This document shows positions 27,991-36,964 of a stretch of DNA of 64,000 bases, in pieces; position 1 is the first letter of the stretch; each line of letters opens with the position of its first letter. Both the position numbers and the translations under genes were made by a program. The stretch is taken from the NCBI RefSeq assembly GCF_024347095.1, contig NZ_AP024903.1:3224001-3288000 (forward strand), read 5' to 3'. The stretch comes from Vibrio rhizosphaerae. GTDB lineage: Bacteria > Pseudomonadota > Gammaproteobacteria > Enterobacterales > Vibrionaceae. Under the pieces are notes generated by a model. The model was not told the origin of the DNA, searched no databases, and worked only from the letters and a program-made list of their open reading frames with translations.

Positions 27991-28578
27991 GTGTCAAATT
28001 CTATTACTATTACTGAATCCGCTCAGGAACATTTCGCAAAACTTCTCGAACAACAGCCGGAAGGGACAAATATTCGGGTCTTTGTCGTCAATCCCGGTAC
28101 TCAGAACGCTGAGTGTGGCGTCTCTTATTGTCCGCCTGAAGCGGTAGAAAGTGCTGATACTGAAATCCCGTTTTCGGCATTTTCGGCATATGTTGATGAA
28201 CTGAGCCTTCCTTTTCTCGAAGATGCGGTGATCGACTATGTGACCGATAAAATGGGTTCTCAGCTCACTCTAAAAGCACCAAATGCAAAGATGCGTAAAG
28301 TCGCCGATGATGCACCACTGCTTGATCGTGTTGAATATGTCATCCAAACCCAGGTTAATCCTCAGTTAGCCGGGCATGGTGGTCATATTCAACTGTTGGA
28401 AATTACTGATGACGGTGTTGCGATTATCCAATTTGGTGGAGGATGCAATGGTTGTTCGATGGTTGATGTCACCCTGAAAGACGGCATCGAAAAAGAACTG
28501 CTTGAGCAGTTTGCCGGTGAGCTGAATGCGGTCAAGGATCTGACCGAACATGACCGTGGTGAGCACTCGTACTACTAA
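27991..28578 (+). CDS. nfuA: Fe-S biogenesis protein NfuA
   Basis: 195 residues (191 in E. coli) from a GTG start. NfuA delivers 4Fe-4S clusters to targets such as aconitase and lipoyl synthase. The N-terminal part is a degenerate A-type domain (about 1-90), and the C-terminal NifU-like domain binds the cluster with Cys152 and Cys155 in [19 protein letters not shown]. The ORF agrees with the family along its whole length. It lies downstream of comF, the usual gammaproteobacterial order, and is followed by a 17-bp perfect inverted repeat. Confidence 0.96.
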   Translation: MSNSITITESAQEHFAKLLEQQPEGTNIRVFVVNPGTQNAECGVSYCPPEAVESADTEIPFSAFSAYVDELSLPFLEDAVIDYVTDKMGSQLTLKAPNAKMRKVADDAPLLDRVEYVIQTQVNPQLAGHGGHIQLLEITDDGVAIIQFGGGCNGCSMVDVTLKDGIEKELLEQFAGELNAVKDLTEHDRGEHSYY

Positions 28579-28600
28579 GTGGACCGCTTTAAAACATGTC

Positions 28601-28636
28601 AACAGAAAGTCGATGCCTTGGCATCGACTTTCTGTT
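28601..28636 (+). terminator. Long perfect inverted repeat, probable nfuA terminator
   Basis: AACAGAAAGTCGATGCC (28601-28617), a TT loop, and the exact reverse complement (28620-28636). The outer part supplies T-rich sequence (GACTTTCTGTTATG) but not a clean T run. It lies 22 bp after the nfuA stop and most likely ends that transcript. Confidence 0.7.
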
Positions 28637-28744
28637 ATGTGACTCTTGTTGGTAAAACTATTGTGAATATCGACAGACAAATGTTTTCATCCCCATCAGT
28701 TTTTTCATATAGTTAAGCTATAAGTATCACGGAGGAATATCAGC

Positions 28745-29323
28745 ATGACGTCCAAGAAAAACCCAGAGATCCTGAATATCACGACGGTTGCTCAATCGCG
28801 TCTTTTTACAGTGGAATCTCTGGATCTGCGTTTTTCCAACGGTGAACAACGCACCTATGAACGCATGCGCCCCAGCGGACGCCATGCCGTAATGATGGTT
28901 CCCATAACCGATCAGGGAGATATTCTGCTGGTACGTGAATTTGCCGCAGGCACACAACGCTATGAGCTGGGCTTTCCGAAAGGATTGATTGACCCCGGTG
29001 AGAATGCTGAAGAAGCGGCGGTACGAGAACTCAAAGAAGAAGTCGGATATGGTGCGAAACAGCTCACTCATCTCAAAGATCTGATTCTCGCCCCCTCTTA
29101 TTTTTCCGGACAAATGTCTCTGTTTATCGCGCAAGACTTATACCCGGAGCAACTCGTTGGTGATGAGCCAGAACCGCTTGAAATCATTCGTTGGCCGTTA
29201 TCTCAGGCTGAAGAGCTGTTAACACATCTCGACTTTTGCGAAGCCCGGAGTGTGACGGCCCTGCTGCTCACCTTAAAATATATGGAGCGACATCAATTGC
29301 TTCCGGAGGTGAATACATTATGA
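28745..29323 (+). CDS. nudE: ADP compounds hydrolase NudE
   Basis: 192 residues (186 in E. coli). NudE is a Nudix hydrolase for ADP-ribose, Ap3A and NADH. The Nudix box is GLIDPGENAEEAAVRE followed by LKEEVGYG (about 80-103), with the catalytic REx2EExG core complete. A strong GGAGG ribosome site lies eight to nine bases before the ATG. The stop overlaps the next start as ATGA at 29320-29323, so nudE and cysQ are translationally coupled, as is common in this pair. Confidence 0.95.
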   Translation: MTSKKNPEILNITTVAQSRLFTVESLDLRFSNGEQRTYERMRPSGRHAVMMVPITDQGDILLVREFAAGTQRYELGFPKGLIDPGENAEEAAVRELKEEVGYGAKQLTHLKDLILAPSYFSGQMSLFIAQDLYPEQLVGDEPEPLEIIRWPLSQAEELLTHLDFCEARSVTALLLTLKYMERHQLLPEVNTL

Positions 29324-30141
29324 AACGGGATCATTCACATCTGCTACCACAACTCATTGAAATAGCCCGCTCTGCCGGGCAACTGATTCTCGATTATTAC
29401 CAGACAAAATCCTACGAAGCATTCACGAAGTCCGATCAAACCCCCGTCACGAGTGCCGATTTAGCGGCACATAAGCTCATTACCGAAAAACTCCAAGCCT
29501 TGACACCGGACATTCCAGTCCTCTCTGAAGAAGACGCGGATATCAGTCTGGAAAAACGTTCGGAATGGTCTCGCTATTGGTTAGTTGATCCACTGGACGG
29601 GACGCAGGAATTTATCGCTCGTAGTGGTGACTTTGCGACAATCATCGCTCTGGTTGAAGACAACCAACCGGTAATCGGCGTGGTTTATGGCCCGGTATCT
29701 GGCGTTACATACTATGCTTGTCAGGGCAAAGGCGCCTGGAAGATCCCTGATTTATCCGACAGTTTGCGAATCCATACTCACCAGCATGAATTTCCCGGTC
29801 AGTCGATTTCAATTGCCATCAGCCGTCGCCAAAATATCAACCGGATCACCAGTCGACTGAGTACCCAGTGGAATTATGACTTAGTACCGCTCGGTTCTGC
29901 AGCATTAAAAGCTTGTTTGGTTGCAGAAGGCGCAGTTGACTGTTATTTACGTCTGGGGCCAACCGGCGAATGGGATACCGCAGCAACACAATGTATTGTT
30001 GAAGAGGCCGGGGGGAAGATCCTGAGTACCAAACTTTCGCCACTCTCTTATAACCTCAGAGAAACTTTGGAAAATCCGAATTTTATTGTGATTGGCGATC
30101 CGACGCTGCCTTGGCAGGAAATTCTCATGCATAAGGGCTGA
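29320..30141 (+). CDS. cysQ: 3'(2'),5'-bisphosphate nucleotidase
   Basis: 273 residues. CysQ removes phosphate from PAP/PAPS by-products of sulfate assimilation. It belongs to the inositol monophosphatase superfamily with the metal motif WLVDPLDGTQEFIARSGDF (about 87-105), preceded by ILSEEDA-type Glu residues (VLSEEDADI) and followed by GEWDTAATQCIVEEAGG. The ATG overlaps the nudE TGA, and a GGAGG site lies inside the nudE end. A longer frame from 29236 inside nudE is rejected. Confidence 0.94.
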   Translation: MKRDHSHLLPQLIEIARSAGQLILDYYQTKSYEAFTKSDQTPVTSADLAAHKLITEKLQALTPDIPVLSEEDADISLEKRSEWSRYWLVDPLDGTQEFIARSGDFATIIALVEDNQPVIGVVYGPVSGVTYYACQGKGAWKIPDLSDSLRIHTHQHEFPGQSISIAISRRQNINRITSRLSTQWNYDLVPLGSAALKACLVAEGAVDCYLRLGPTGEWDTAATQCIVEEAGGKILSTKLSPLSYNLRETLENPNFIVIGDPTLPWQEILMHKG

Positions 30142-30152
30142 TGCCCCAATGC

Positions 30153-30168
30153 ATGATTCATGAATCAT
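30153..30168. repeat. 16-bp perfect palindrome between cysQ and gspN
   Basis: ATGATTCATGAATCAT, in the 44 bp between convergent cysQ and gspN. There is no loop or T run, so it is not an intrinsic terminator; it could bind a dimeric protein. Its position after two stops makes a coding role unlikely. Confidence 0.5.
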
Positions 30169-30185
30169 AAGCGATGGAAAGATGC

Positions 30186-30950
30186 TTAGTTCGTGAGGGT
30201 TCCATTGGATTGAAATGAATATCGACCTTGAGAATCTGTCGATGCGTAGGTTTGAATCCACTGACTAAACATTTTAGGTAAACGTTCACCCGGTTTTACC
30301 CAACCTTGAACCTCATACTGATCCTGTGGCGTCAACACCATCGAATACTCACTTTGTAGTGCATCCGACAACTGCTGACCTTTCAGACTGATTCGGCCGT
30401 TTTCACAGGCAAGCTGGGCGGATACTTTTTCCAATGGGACCGATTGAGAGAGCATCGAAATCTGTGCATTGGTCCAAATGATTTGCCCTTCTCCCTGAGC
30501 ACAAAACGGGGGCTGGTATCGATAATTGTCAATCACAAGCCGGAATGCACCATCCGCTCTGACAGGCATAGGTAAATGCATATTCTCGGCAACAAACCGG
30601 GCGGGCGCGGTCAATGACAAGTCCCGGGCATAAATACCGGAAAAACCAATACCGACTTCTCCCGATCCGCGTAACGCAGCCTCATGCCGCTTGCCTAAAG
30701 CGATATCCGCAGCAATATTCCCCTTGAACAAAGAAAGAGGCCGGACATTCCATACCAGTGAGCCCAAATCATAGTTCATCCATTTGGCCGACTGAACTTC
30801 GCCATGCCATATTGTTCCACCAACGCCGCTCAACAATAGCTCCCGGGGCTGAGGAATAAACTTTAAAGCCATATTTGCCGGTAAGTGGGCCAGCACACTG
30901 ACCACAAACACAAACAACAAACCAACGACGTACATAATTTTTTTCTTCAC
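30186..30950 (-). CDS. gspN: Type II secretion protein GspN
   Basis: 254 residues. GspN is a bitopic inner-membrane protein of the type II secretion system. The N-terminal helix (MYVVGLLFVFVVSVLAHLPA, about 6-25) anchors a periplasmic beta-rich domain. Recognisable spots are FIPQPRELLLSGVGGTIWHG and SLVWNVRPLSLFKGNIAADI. The start is taken as GTG 30950, right after the gspM stop (TAA at 30956-30958), so it is probably coupled; ATG at 30935 is the next choice. It is the last gene of the operon. Confidence 0.9.
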   Translation of the reverse strand: MKKKIMYVVGLLFVFVVSVLAHLPANMALKFIPQPRELLLSGVGGTIWHGEVQSAKWMNYDLGSLVWNVRPLSLFKGNIAADIALGKRHEAALRGSGEVGIGFSGIYARDLSLTAPARFVAENMHLPMPVRADGAFRLVIDNYRYQPPFCAQGEGQIIWTNAQISMLSQSVPLEKVSAQLACENGRISLKGQQLSDALQSEYSMVLTPQDQYEVQGWVKPGERLPKMFSQWIQTYASTDSQGRYSFQSNGTLTN

Positions 30951-30955
30951 TTCAT

Positions 30956-31450
30956 TTAACCTCGAACTAATTCCAGGCGTTTTATATCAACCATGCCATT
31001 TTTTTCCGCTTTGTCGATATCCATGACCATGACCTGAATACCATACTGCTGCCGTAAAAAGGCTAACCAGTCAATAAACTGGTTAAACGAGACCGGTTCA
31101 ACCCAAATTTGTAAGCCGTCACCTTTGGGTTGCATGCGAATTAACCGAATACCAAATTTACCGGTAGAACCTGCCACAGCCTGATTCATCGGTTCATTCG
31201 ACACCGTCCCCTTTCCACCGCTCGCACGAAGCTGAGTCAACACATCCGCTTTGTCTTTGACCCACGCATATAAATTTTGCTCTGCGGTCAGTTTATTTTG
31301 GGCCAGAACTCGCTGTTCTTGGATGGGACGGACAATCCCACCATACAGGAGTGCCAAAACACTGAAAATGACAGTCACCAGTAACAATCGCTGCTCTCTG
31401 GAGGACAATGTCTTCCACCAAGTATAGCCACGATTCATCCATTGATTCAT
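30956..31450 (-). CDS. gspM: Type II secretion protein GspM
   Basis: 164 residues. GspM is an inner-membrane protein that binds GspL and helps place the assembly platform. A short cytoplasmic head (with REQRLL) leads to a transmembrane helix (about 20-41) and a periplasmic ferredoxin-like domain that holds LRASGGKGTVSNEPMNQAV and FIDWLAFLRQQYGIQVMVMD. AGGGA lies six bases before ATG 31450. It sits nine bases after gspL and five before gspN, matching the operon order in other vibrios. Confidence 0.93.
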   Translation of the reverse strand: MNQWMNRGYTWWKTLSSREQRLLLVTVIFSVLALLYGGIVRPIQEQRVLAQNKLTAEQNLYAWVKDKADVLTQLRASGGKGTVSNEPMNQAVAGSTGKFGIRLIRMQPKGDGLQIWVEPVSFNQFIDWLAFLRQQYGIQVMVMDIDKAEKNGMVDIKRLELVRG

Positions 31451-31459
31451 ACCGATTCC

Positions 31460-32671
31460 CTACTTATTCTTTAAGATGAAAGACCCTGAGACCTGATTGT
31501 TATCCCGATTGAGAGGTCCTTGTTGTACATCAAACTTCTGGGACAGTTGCTGACGCGTTGCTTCAATTGCCGGAAAGTCAGCCCCTCGCACATCAATACG
31601 AATATCGCCCCGGGCGCCATCATAATGAATCCGTTGCAGTTGTATTCCGGTGCTACTGCCGATCGTCTCTGCTAACGACGTAAATAGGGACAATGCAGAA
31701 TCTTGCCCTTCGCCACCAGAGAGTGTCTTAATCTCATTGGTAAACTGCCCTTTCAGATAACTCACCGTCGGGATTTTGTGCCGCTCCGGAAATAACGTTC
31801 TGAAAATATGTTCACTTTCGGTTCTCAGTGCAGTGGCCTCTTGAGACATGCGCCGGATATCAACCGCATGATGGATCAGCAATAAAATCATCAAGGCGCC
31901 CAAAGCAATCAAACTACCGCGCCAAACCTGCCAGTATTTCATGACCGAAGAAGATTTCTTAAATGTACCGGTCAATAGCGTGATCGGACTGCTTAGAGCC
32001 CCGCGATACAGCAGCAAGTCAATGGAATCAACCAGCTTCTCAGTCCAGACTTGTGAACTCGAATCACTCAATTCAGGCGCCCGGCTGTAAGATGTAATCT
32101 CTAGGGCCGGACTTTCCTTCCCATCGTCATAATTCTGAGTGAATATAGGTAACCACGAATGTTCAATACACACACCGCTAAACTGCCCCTGACGAATCAG
32201 CCACTCATGTCCCAATTGAACTGCGGTGGCGCTCTCTTCTGTCGGTAGTGCCAACACATCCGGCAAAACATTTTCTACTTGTAATCCACAGGCTTCAAAC
32301 TGTTCCAGAATACAACTGAGCCAGTCCCGATCTACCGCAACGGTATAAACTTGATTCTCTTGTTTCGCCAGTACCGAGAAATGCAGCCCATCCACATCTT
32401 GTGCTAATTCATCTTCAATTAAATATGGCAGCATTTTTTCATATTGACGCGCACCACCAGCAGGTAATGAAACCGTCTTCATCACCACATCAGCACCAGA
32501 AAGTAAGACGATTACCGGCCGCCCTTCAGCATGGGGAACTAACTCATCTATATTGGTCCAGGAAGCTATGTCTCCTGACTTTTCAATCGTTGTCGCATGC
32601 TCAGCACCGATCCACCAATGCCCTTTGGCCTGGGGTTGCTTACTCAGCCGGACGAGCAGATATTCGCTCAC
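31460..32671 (-). CDS. gspL: Type II secretion protein GspL
   Basis: 403 residues from GTG 32671. GspL is an inner-membrane protein whose large cytoplasmic domain (about 1-250, actin-like fold, beginning [11 protein letters not shown]) binds the GspE ATPase, followed by a transmembrane helix (about 255-272) and a periplasmic ferredoxin-like domain. GGAGGAG five bases before the GTG is a strong ribosome site, and homologues start M-SE-x-L; an ATG four codons earlier is rejected. It overlaps gspK by 32 bp, so translation is probably coupled. Confidence 0.93.
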   Translation of the reverse strand: MSEYLLVRLSKQPQAKGHWWIGAEHATTIEKSGDIASWTNIDELVPHAEGRPVIVLLSGADVVMKTVSLPAGGARQYEKMLPYLIEDELAQDVDGLHFSVLAKQENQVYTVAVDRDWLSCILEQFEACGLQVENVLPDVLALPTEESATAVQLGHEWLIRQGQFSGVCIEHSWLPIFTQNYDDGKESPALEITSYSRAPELSDSSSQVWTEKLVDSIDLLLYRGALSSPITLLTGTFKKSSSVMKYWQVWRGSLIALGALMILLLIHHAVDIRRMSQEATALRTESEHIFRTLFPERHKIPTVSYLKGQFTNEIKTLSGGEGQDSALSLFTSLAETIGSSTGIQLQRIHYDGARGDIRIDVRGADFPAIEATRQQLSQKFDVQQGPLNRDNNQVSGSFILKNK

Positions 32672-33668
32672 GCTCTCCTCCATAGCGACGGCGAATGACC
32701 GTCACAGTTTTTCTATCTTTACTAAACATTAAGCTCCGAACTCTCACCCGGGCATCATCAACCATGACCTGAGCATCCAATTCAAAATACTTACTATCAA
32801 CGCCAAGGAAAGCTGTCGCATTGGATTTGATCGTTTCATCCAGCCCGCTCAGCTCGCCTTGTGCCCAGAAATCATCCAGACTATCCCATCCCGAATAAGG
32901 ACGATCCTTAATTAACTGAACGGCCAATGACTCACTGAGATAAGGATAAAACATCGCCACTAAGATATTGGCCTGCTTCACCGAAATGGTATTGACGTTC
33001 AGCCGCCACTCATTGGTTGGCAAAGCACACAGACTTGGCATACTTTTCATCATTATTTCACCACTGACACCCTGAACAGCACGCAACTCACTTGCATCAG
33101 CCAATAAACTGTCCGGTGGATCATAGGCAGGAGACATCGACTCGTAGAAACTGTCTTCAACACCACTGGCGCTATTAATGATGCGATCTGAATCAATAAA
33201 TTCCCATGTCGAGTGTGCAGCAACCTCAGCCTGATAATTATCAATCCCTTCGGCTTCAAACAGATGTTGTAATACCTGCACCAGGTAAGGTGCTCCGGTA
33301 TCCGTTGGACTCAATTTAATCCCAGCGAAGGCATTCACGTTAATGCACGATTGCATATCCTTAATATTGCCTTCGACAGTACCGTAGTCCAACGGGTATT
33401 TTTTATCTTTCACAGCCCAAGGCTGGCTCAGATTAACGGCCTCATCATTATCTTCGTAACTTTGTTCAATCGCGGATTTGGCTAAGGCTTCAACCCCGAG
33501 GCTATACCAATATGCCTGTTGATATCTGATTTGGTTTCCCGCACGGTGGTACTGGGTAAATAAACGCTCAGACATAGTAGCGGCGATAGAAACCATCATT
33601 GCCAATATCAGCAATACCAGAATCAGGGCAACACCACGTTGCCTTTGCAACGATCTACTTGGATACAT
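32640..33668 (-). CDS. gspK: Type II secretion minor pseudopilin GspK
   Basis: 342 residues. GspK is the large minor pseudopilin that caps the pseudopilus together with GspI and GspJ. The N terminus is a prepilin signal with a short basic leader ([20 protein letters not shown]) and a hydrophobic helix, cleaved after Gly12. Unlike the other pseudopilins, position 5 of the mature form is not Glu (VALIL), the usual GspK trait. A large alpha domain (about 100-280) follows. The start overlaps gspJ by 14 bp and the end overlaps gspL. Confidence 0.94.
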   Translation of the reverse strand: MYPSRSLQRQRGVALILVLLILAMMVSIAATMSERLFTQYHRAGNQIRYQQAYWYSLGVEALAKSAIEQSYEDNDEAVNLSQPWAVKDKKYPLDYGTVEGNIKDMQSCINVNAFAGIKLSPTDTGAPYLVQVLQHLFEAEGIDNYQAEVAAHSTWEFIDSDRIINSASGVEDSFYESMSPAYDPPDSLLADASELRAVQGVSGEIMMKSMPSLCALPTNEWRLNVNTISVKQANILVAMFYPYLSESLAVQLIKDRPYSGWDSLDDFWAQGELSGLDETIKSNATAFLGVDSKYFELDAQVMVDDARVRVRSLMFSKDRKTVTVIRRRYGGERERISARPAE

Positions 33669-34293
33669 TGGATAAACTCAGCTCACTTCCGGCAATCAGA
33701 TAAATCCGCTCAATCTGCCCATAATCTTTCAGCGTCAGTTTTACGCTGATTGCTTCCGGTAAAACACCCTTGTCTTCCCATTGGTCAACCCATTGATGAT
33801 GACGATATAAACGAAAACTTATCGATTCAACCTGTGTCAATAATGGCCGAACAATCCCATTATCTCCCGCAACCGTGTCGGGATAACGCCACCAGACTCT
33901 TTCCAAACGCTCCCCGGTTAAACGGTAGCCGACTTTAATAATATCTCCACGGGGGAACTGCATTTGCGGGTTCACCCAGCCATGTCGGGTAAAAAGAATA
34001 CCGACACTATCTGAAGATAATAATCCGTCCTGCATCCAGAATAACTGGGAACCGGGTTCCTCTCCCTGATTACGAAACTGGCGGGATGCCATCTGGCGGA
34101 AATCACTATCCATAATGGCCAACGCCTTCTGAATTTCTCCCAAACGTTGTTCACTTTCCTTACTGACCACATTGCTGCGCTGAACTTGGTTGAGTACCTG
34201 ATAAGCAGCAATCGTCAGACTCGCCAAAATAGCCAGCGCGACCAATACCTCAATTAAAGTGAATCCCCGACTATGACGCTTCATTTGCCACAT
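33655..34293 (-). CDS. gspJ: Type II secretion minor pseudopilin GspJ
   Basis: 212 residues. Minor pseudopilin of the tip complex. The prepilin motif is [19 protein letters not shown], cut between Gly10 and Phe11 with Glu at mature position 5. The rest is a beta-rich globular domain with [20 protein letters not shown] and VWWRYPD. ATG 34293 has an AAGAAG ribosome site and matches the homologue start MW; ATG 34284 is possible. The start overlaps gspI by 23 bp and the end overlaps gspK by 14 bp. Confidence 0.94.
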   Translation of the reverse strand: MWQMKRHSRGFTLIEVLVALAILASLTIAAYQVLNQVQRSNVVSKESEQRLGEIQKALAIMDSDFRQMASRQFRNQGEEPGSQLFWMQDGLLSSDSVGILFTRHGWVNPQMQFPRGDIIKVGYRLTGERLERVWWRYPDTVAGDNGIVRPLLTQVESISFRLYRHHQWVDQWEDKGVLPEAISVKLTLKDYGQIERIYLIAGSELSLSNVSK

Positions 34294-34633
34294 AACTTCT
34301 TACGATCACCACCGACGGACCGGATTTACTTTGAGAAACACTCACATCAAAGGCTTTCAGCACATCGTTGCTTGTCTCAACCAAAGACACTTTCCAATAC
34401 CAAGTTGTACCCGCCATTTCTTCGGTTCCTTCCTGATTAGACAATGTCTTCGGCGCAAGCATGATTCGAGCCATTTGATTATCAACCACCATGGCAGCAA
34501 ACATCTTTTCTTCGAGTGTGTGTACTGTATTGACATGTTGGCTGACCGCTTTAATCACGCTGATCGATGCCGTTGCAAAGATAGCCAATGCAATCAGCAC
34601 TTCCAGTAATGTCATTCCCTTACTTTGCTTCAT
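34271..34633 (-). CDS. gspI: Type II secretion minor pseudopilin GspI
   Basis: 120 residues. GspI starts the assembly of the pseudopilus tip with GspJ and GspK. The prepilin motif is SKGMTLLEVLIALAIFATAS, cut after Gly5 with Glu at mature position 5; the small beta domain has MVVDNQMARIMLAP and GTTWYWKVSLVET. ATG 34633 overlaps the gspH end by 14 bp, and the gene overlaps gspJ by 23 bp, which suggests coupled translation through the H-I-J-K group. Confidence 0.94.
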   Translation of the reverse strand: MKQSKGMTLLEVLIALAIFATASISVIKAVSQHVNTVHTLEEKMFAAMVVDNQMARIMLAPKTLSNQEGTEEMAGTTWYWKVSLVETSNDVLKAFDVSVSQSKSGPSVVIVRSYVANEAS

Positions 34634-35207
34634 CGTCTTGATCCGAAGGAGTCCGAATGTGCAGAATGCCGTCTTCAGAGGTTTTCACTAACCACAATGA
34701 ATCGGGTGTAGAATCCGCCCAAAACTGGATAGAAAATGGGGTGATATCACCACTGGAGAGAATAAAGACCTGTGGTGACGGAATGGGTTTCTCATCTTTG
34801 TCCTGGTCGGGAAAATCCATGTCTTCAAACAAAGATTCCTGACTGAACAGACGCTCCGGATTATTCCAGACGCCACCACCGCGTTCAAAACGGAAAGTCG
34901 TTCCCTCTTCGACAGTCAGCTTACCTTTGATGGGTGACTGAGATTCAAGGTCTTTCCAGCCTTTATCCGATAACCGTAAAAAGCGAAACTCATGTTTTTT
35001 CTCATCGACATAAAGACCATAAGTCCGCCCACTGAAAATCGCATCTTCACTCAAAAGCTGCAATCGCTGGTAAAGCCGTTCTGCCGTTTGTTGCACCTCA
35101 TCCTGAGACCTGTTGGGCAGTGACATCACGACGACCATACTGCCCAGCGAAATGACCACCAGAACCAACATAATTTCCAGCAGTGTAAAACCACGGTGGT
35201 ATTTCAT
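34620..35207 (-). CDS. gspH: Type II secretion pseudopilin GspH
   Basis: 195 residues from ATG 35207. GspH is a minor pseudopilin linking the tip complex to the GspG shaft. The prepilin site is HRGFTLLEIMLVLVVISLG, cut between Gly and Phe with Glu at position 5 of the mature form. The globular part has RLYQRLQLLSEDAIFSGRTY and the typical FILSSGDITPFSI. A longer frame begins with TTG at 35246 beside the gspG stop, but the short leader MKYHRG is normal; no strong ribosome site is seen for either. Confidence 0.9.
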   Translation of the reverse strand: MKYHRGFTLLEIMLVLVVISLGSMVVVMSLPNRSQDEVQQTAERLYQRLQLLSEDAIFSGRTYGLYVDEKKHEFRFLRLSDKGWKDLESQSPIKGKLTVEEGTTFRFERGGGVWNNPERLFSQESLFEDMDFPDQDKDEKPIPSPQVFILSSGDITPFSIQFWADSTPDSLWLVKTSEDGILHIRTPSDQDDEAK

Positions 35208-35246
35208 GAGCAGTATTCGTCCAATCCACGATGCCTGAATCCGCAA

Positions 35247-35696
35247 TTACTGGAAGTCAAGCAGGTTCCAGTTACCGATATCGCTATTATTGCCTTCGCC
35301 GCCTTCCTGACCGTCGGCACCATAACTAAAGACATCAATTTTACCCTTATCGCCAGGGCTTAAATATTGATAGTCATTTCCCCAAGGGTCTTGTGGTAAA
35401 CGCTTGATATAACCACCTTCACGGTAGTTGCGCGGCTCAGGATTCGTTGGTTTTTTCACTAACGCTTCTAGCCCTTGGTCGGTGGTTGGGTATGCATTGT
35501 TATCTAATCGGTACATATCCAGAGCATTTTCCAGAGAGACAATATCCGCAATCGCTTTTTTCTGATCGGCTTTCTCTTTATTTCCCAATAGATTCGGGAC
35601 AACAAAACTTGCCAAAAGCCCAAGGATAACAATCACGACCATCACTTCTAACAGCGTAAAACCACCTTGTTTGCTTACTTGATTTCTTATTTTCAT
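35247..35696 (-). CDS. gspG: Type II secretion major pseudopilin GspG
   Basis: 149 residues. GspG forms the shaft of the pseudopilus that pushes substrates through the secretin. The prepilin motif is KQGGFTLLEVMVVIVILG, cut after Gly12 with Glu at position 5. The C-terminal part carries the GspG hallmarks DNNAYPTTDQGLEALV, DPWGNDYQYLSPG and the calcium-binding loop near DVFSYGADGQEGGEG. A GGAG site lies five bases before ATG 35696; the open frame to 35714 is rejected. gspF lies 44 bp upstream. Confidence 0.96.
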   Translation of the reverse strand: MKIRNQVSKQGGFTLLEVMVVIVILGLLASFVVPNLLGNKEKADQKKAIADIVSLENALDMYRLDNNAYPTTDQGLEALVKKPTNPEPRNYREGGYIKRLPQDPWGNDYQYLSPGDKGKIDVFSYGADGQEGGEGNNSDIGNWNLLDFQ

Positions 35697-35740
35697 TCCA
35701 ACTCCAACATTCACGTTTCCGAACCAATGAACAGCTAAGA

Positions 35741-36964
35741 CTAGCGTGTCATTAAATTGTTCATTTCTAAAATTGGCATCAGGGTTGCCATCACGATAAA
35801 TAAAACTAATCCGGCCATTAATGCTATCAACATTGGGGTAAACAGTCCCAAAGCGATATTCACGGTTGCTTCAAACTGTTCATCCTGGTTGTCTGCAGCA
35901 CTAATCAGCATTTTCTCCAATTCGCCACTTTGCTCACCACTGGCAATCATATGCAGCATCATCGGCGGAAAAAGTTTAGTTTGTTGCAAAGATTTACGAA
36001 TACTCGCACCTTCTCGGACTGATTCTGCCGCTTCTTGTACTTTTTGCTTCATATAGGTGTTTTCCACAACATCTTTGGCAACAAGCATTGCATCGAGAAT
36101 TGGAATACTACTCGAAGAACAGATTGCTAGGGTGCGTGCAAAACGAGAGGTATTCAGACCCCGTACAATTTTACCAATCATGGGCACACTCATCAGTTTA
36201 CGATGAAATGCAAAGCGGATATGAGGGCGTTTTAAAGCAGACTGGATGAATGCCCATCCGCCTAAAACCAGCAACAGAACCAACCATCCCCATTCCTGAA
36301 CAAAATGACTCATATTCAACAGAAGCTGAGTCGAGGTTGGCAGGGTTTGCCCCATTTGAATGAATTGTCCGACAATTTTAGGCACGACAGCCGCTAAGAG
36401 AAATGCAACGATCGTCACCGCAAAAACAACCAGCACAATCGGATAAATCAGCGCCTGTAATAACTTAGAACGCATCTTTTGCCGGTTTTCTGTATAGCTG
36501 GCTAATCGATTGAGAATCATATCCAGATGCCCGGATTTCTCCCCGGCGGCAATCATGGAACGAAACAAGCCATCAAAAATATGGGGGTAATCTGCCATGC
36601 TGTCCGCTAAGGAAAACCCCTCAGTCACTTTCGAGCGCACCCGGGTGAGAACACTGCGAATCCGTGGTTTTTCTGTTTGCTCAATCACCGCTTGCAAACA
36701 CGCTTCCAACGGCATTCCTGACTGGAGTAATGTCGACATTTGTCGGGTTAACAACGCAAGATCCGTCGCTCCAATGCCTCTTTTCCACGACGTATGACTG
36801 CTTTGCGTTTGATTATTTTTCTGCGCTTGTGTGGCCTGAACAGCAATTGGGGTCAGCCCTTGCTCTTTCAAGCGCTGACGAACGTGACGGGCACTATCGC
36901 CCTCGATCACACCTTTCTTTCGTTTGCCTTTGAGATCAAGCGCCTGATATTCAAATGCTGCCAT
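35741..36964 (-). CDS. gspF: Type II secretion inner-membrane platform protein GspF
   Basis: 407 residues. GspF is the polytopic core of the inner-membrane platform. The protein opens AAFEYQALDLKGKRKKGVIE and has two repeated cytoplasmic helical domains (about 70-170 and 270-370) with LLTRQMSTLLQSGMPLEAC and FARTLAICSSSSIPILDAM, separated by membrane helices (about 170-190, 220-240) and a last one (about 375-400). Its ATG shares one base with the gspE stop (TGATG), so it is translationally coupled to gspE. Confidence 0.96.
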   Translation of the reverse strand: MAAFEYQALDLKGKRKKGVIEGDSARHVRQRLKEQGLTPIAVQATQAQKNNQTQSSHTSWKRGIGATDLALLTRQMSTLLQSGMPLEACLQAVIEQTEKPRIRSVLTRVRSKVTEGFSLADSMADYPHIFDGLFRSMIAAGEKSGHLDMILNRLASYTENRQKMRSKLLQALIYPIVLVVFAVTIVAFLLAAVVPKIVGQFIQMGQTLPTSTQLLLNMSHFVQEWGWLVLLLVLGGWAFIQSALKRPHIRFAFHRKLMSVPMIGKIVRGLNTSRFARTLAICSSSSIPILDAMLVAKDVVENTYMKQKVQEAAESVREGASIRKSLQQTKLFPPMMLHMIASGEQSGELEKMLISAADNQDEQFEATVNIALGLFTPMLIALMAGLVLFIVMATLMPILEMNNLMTR

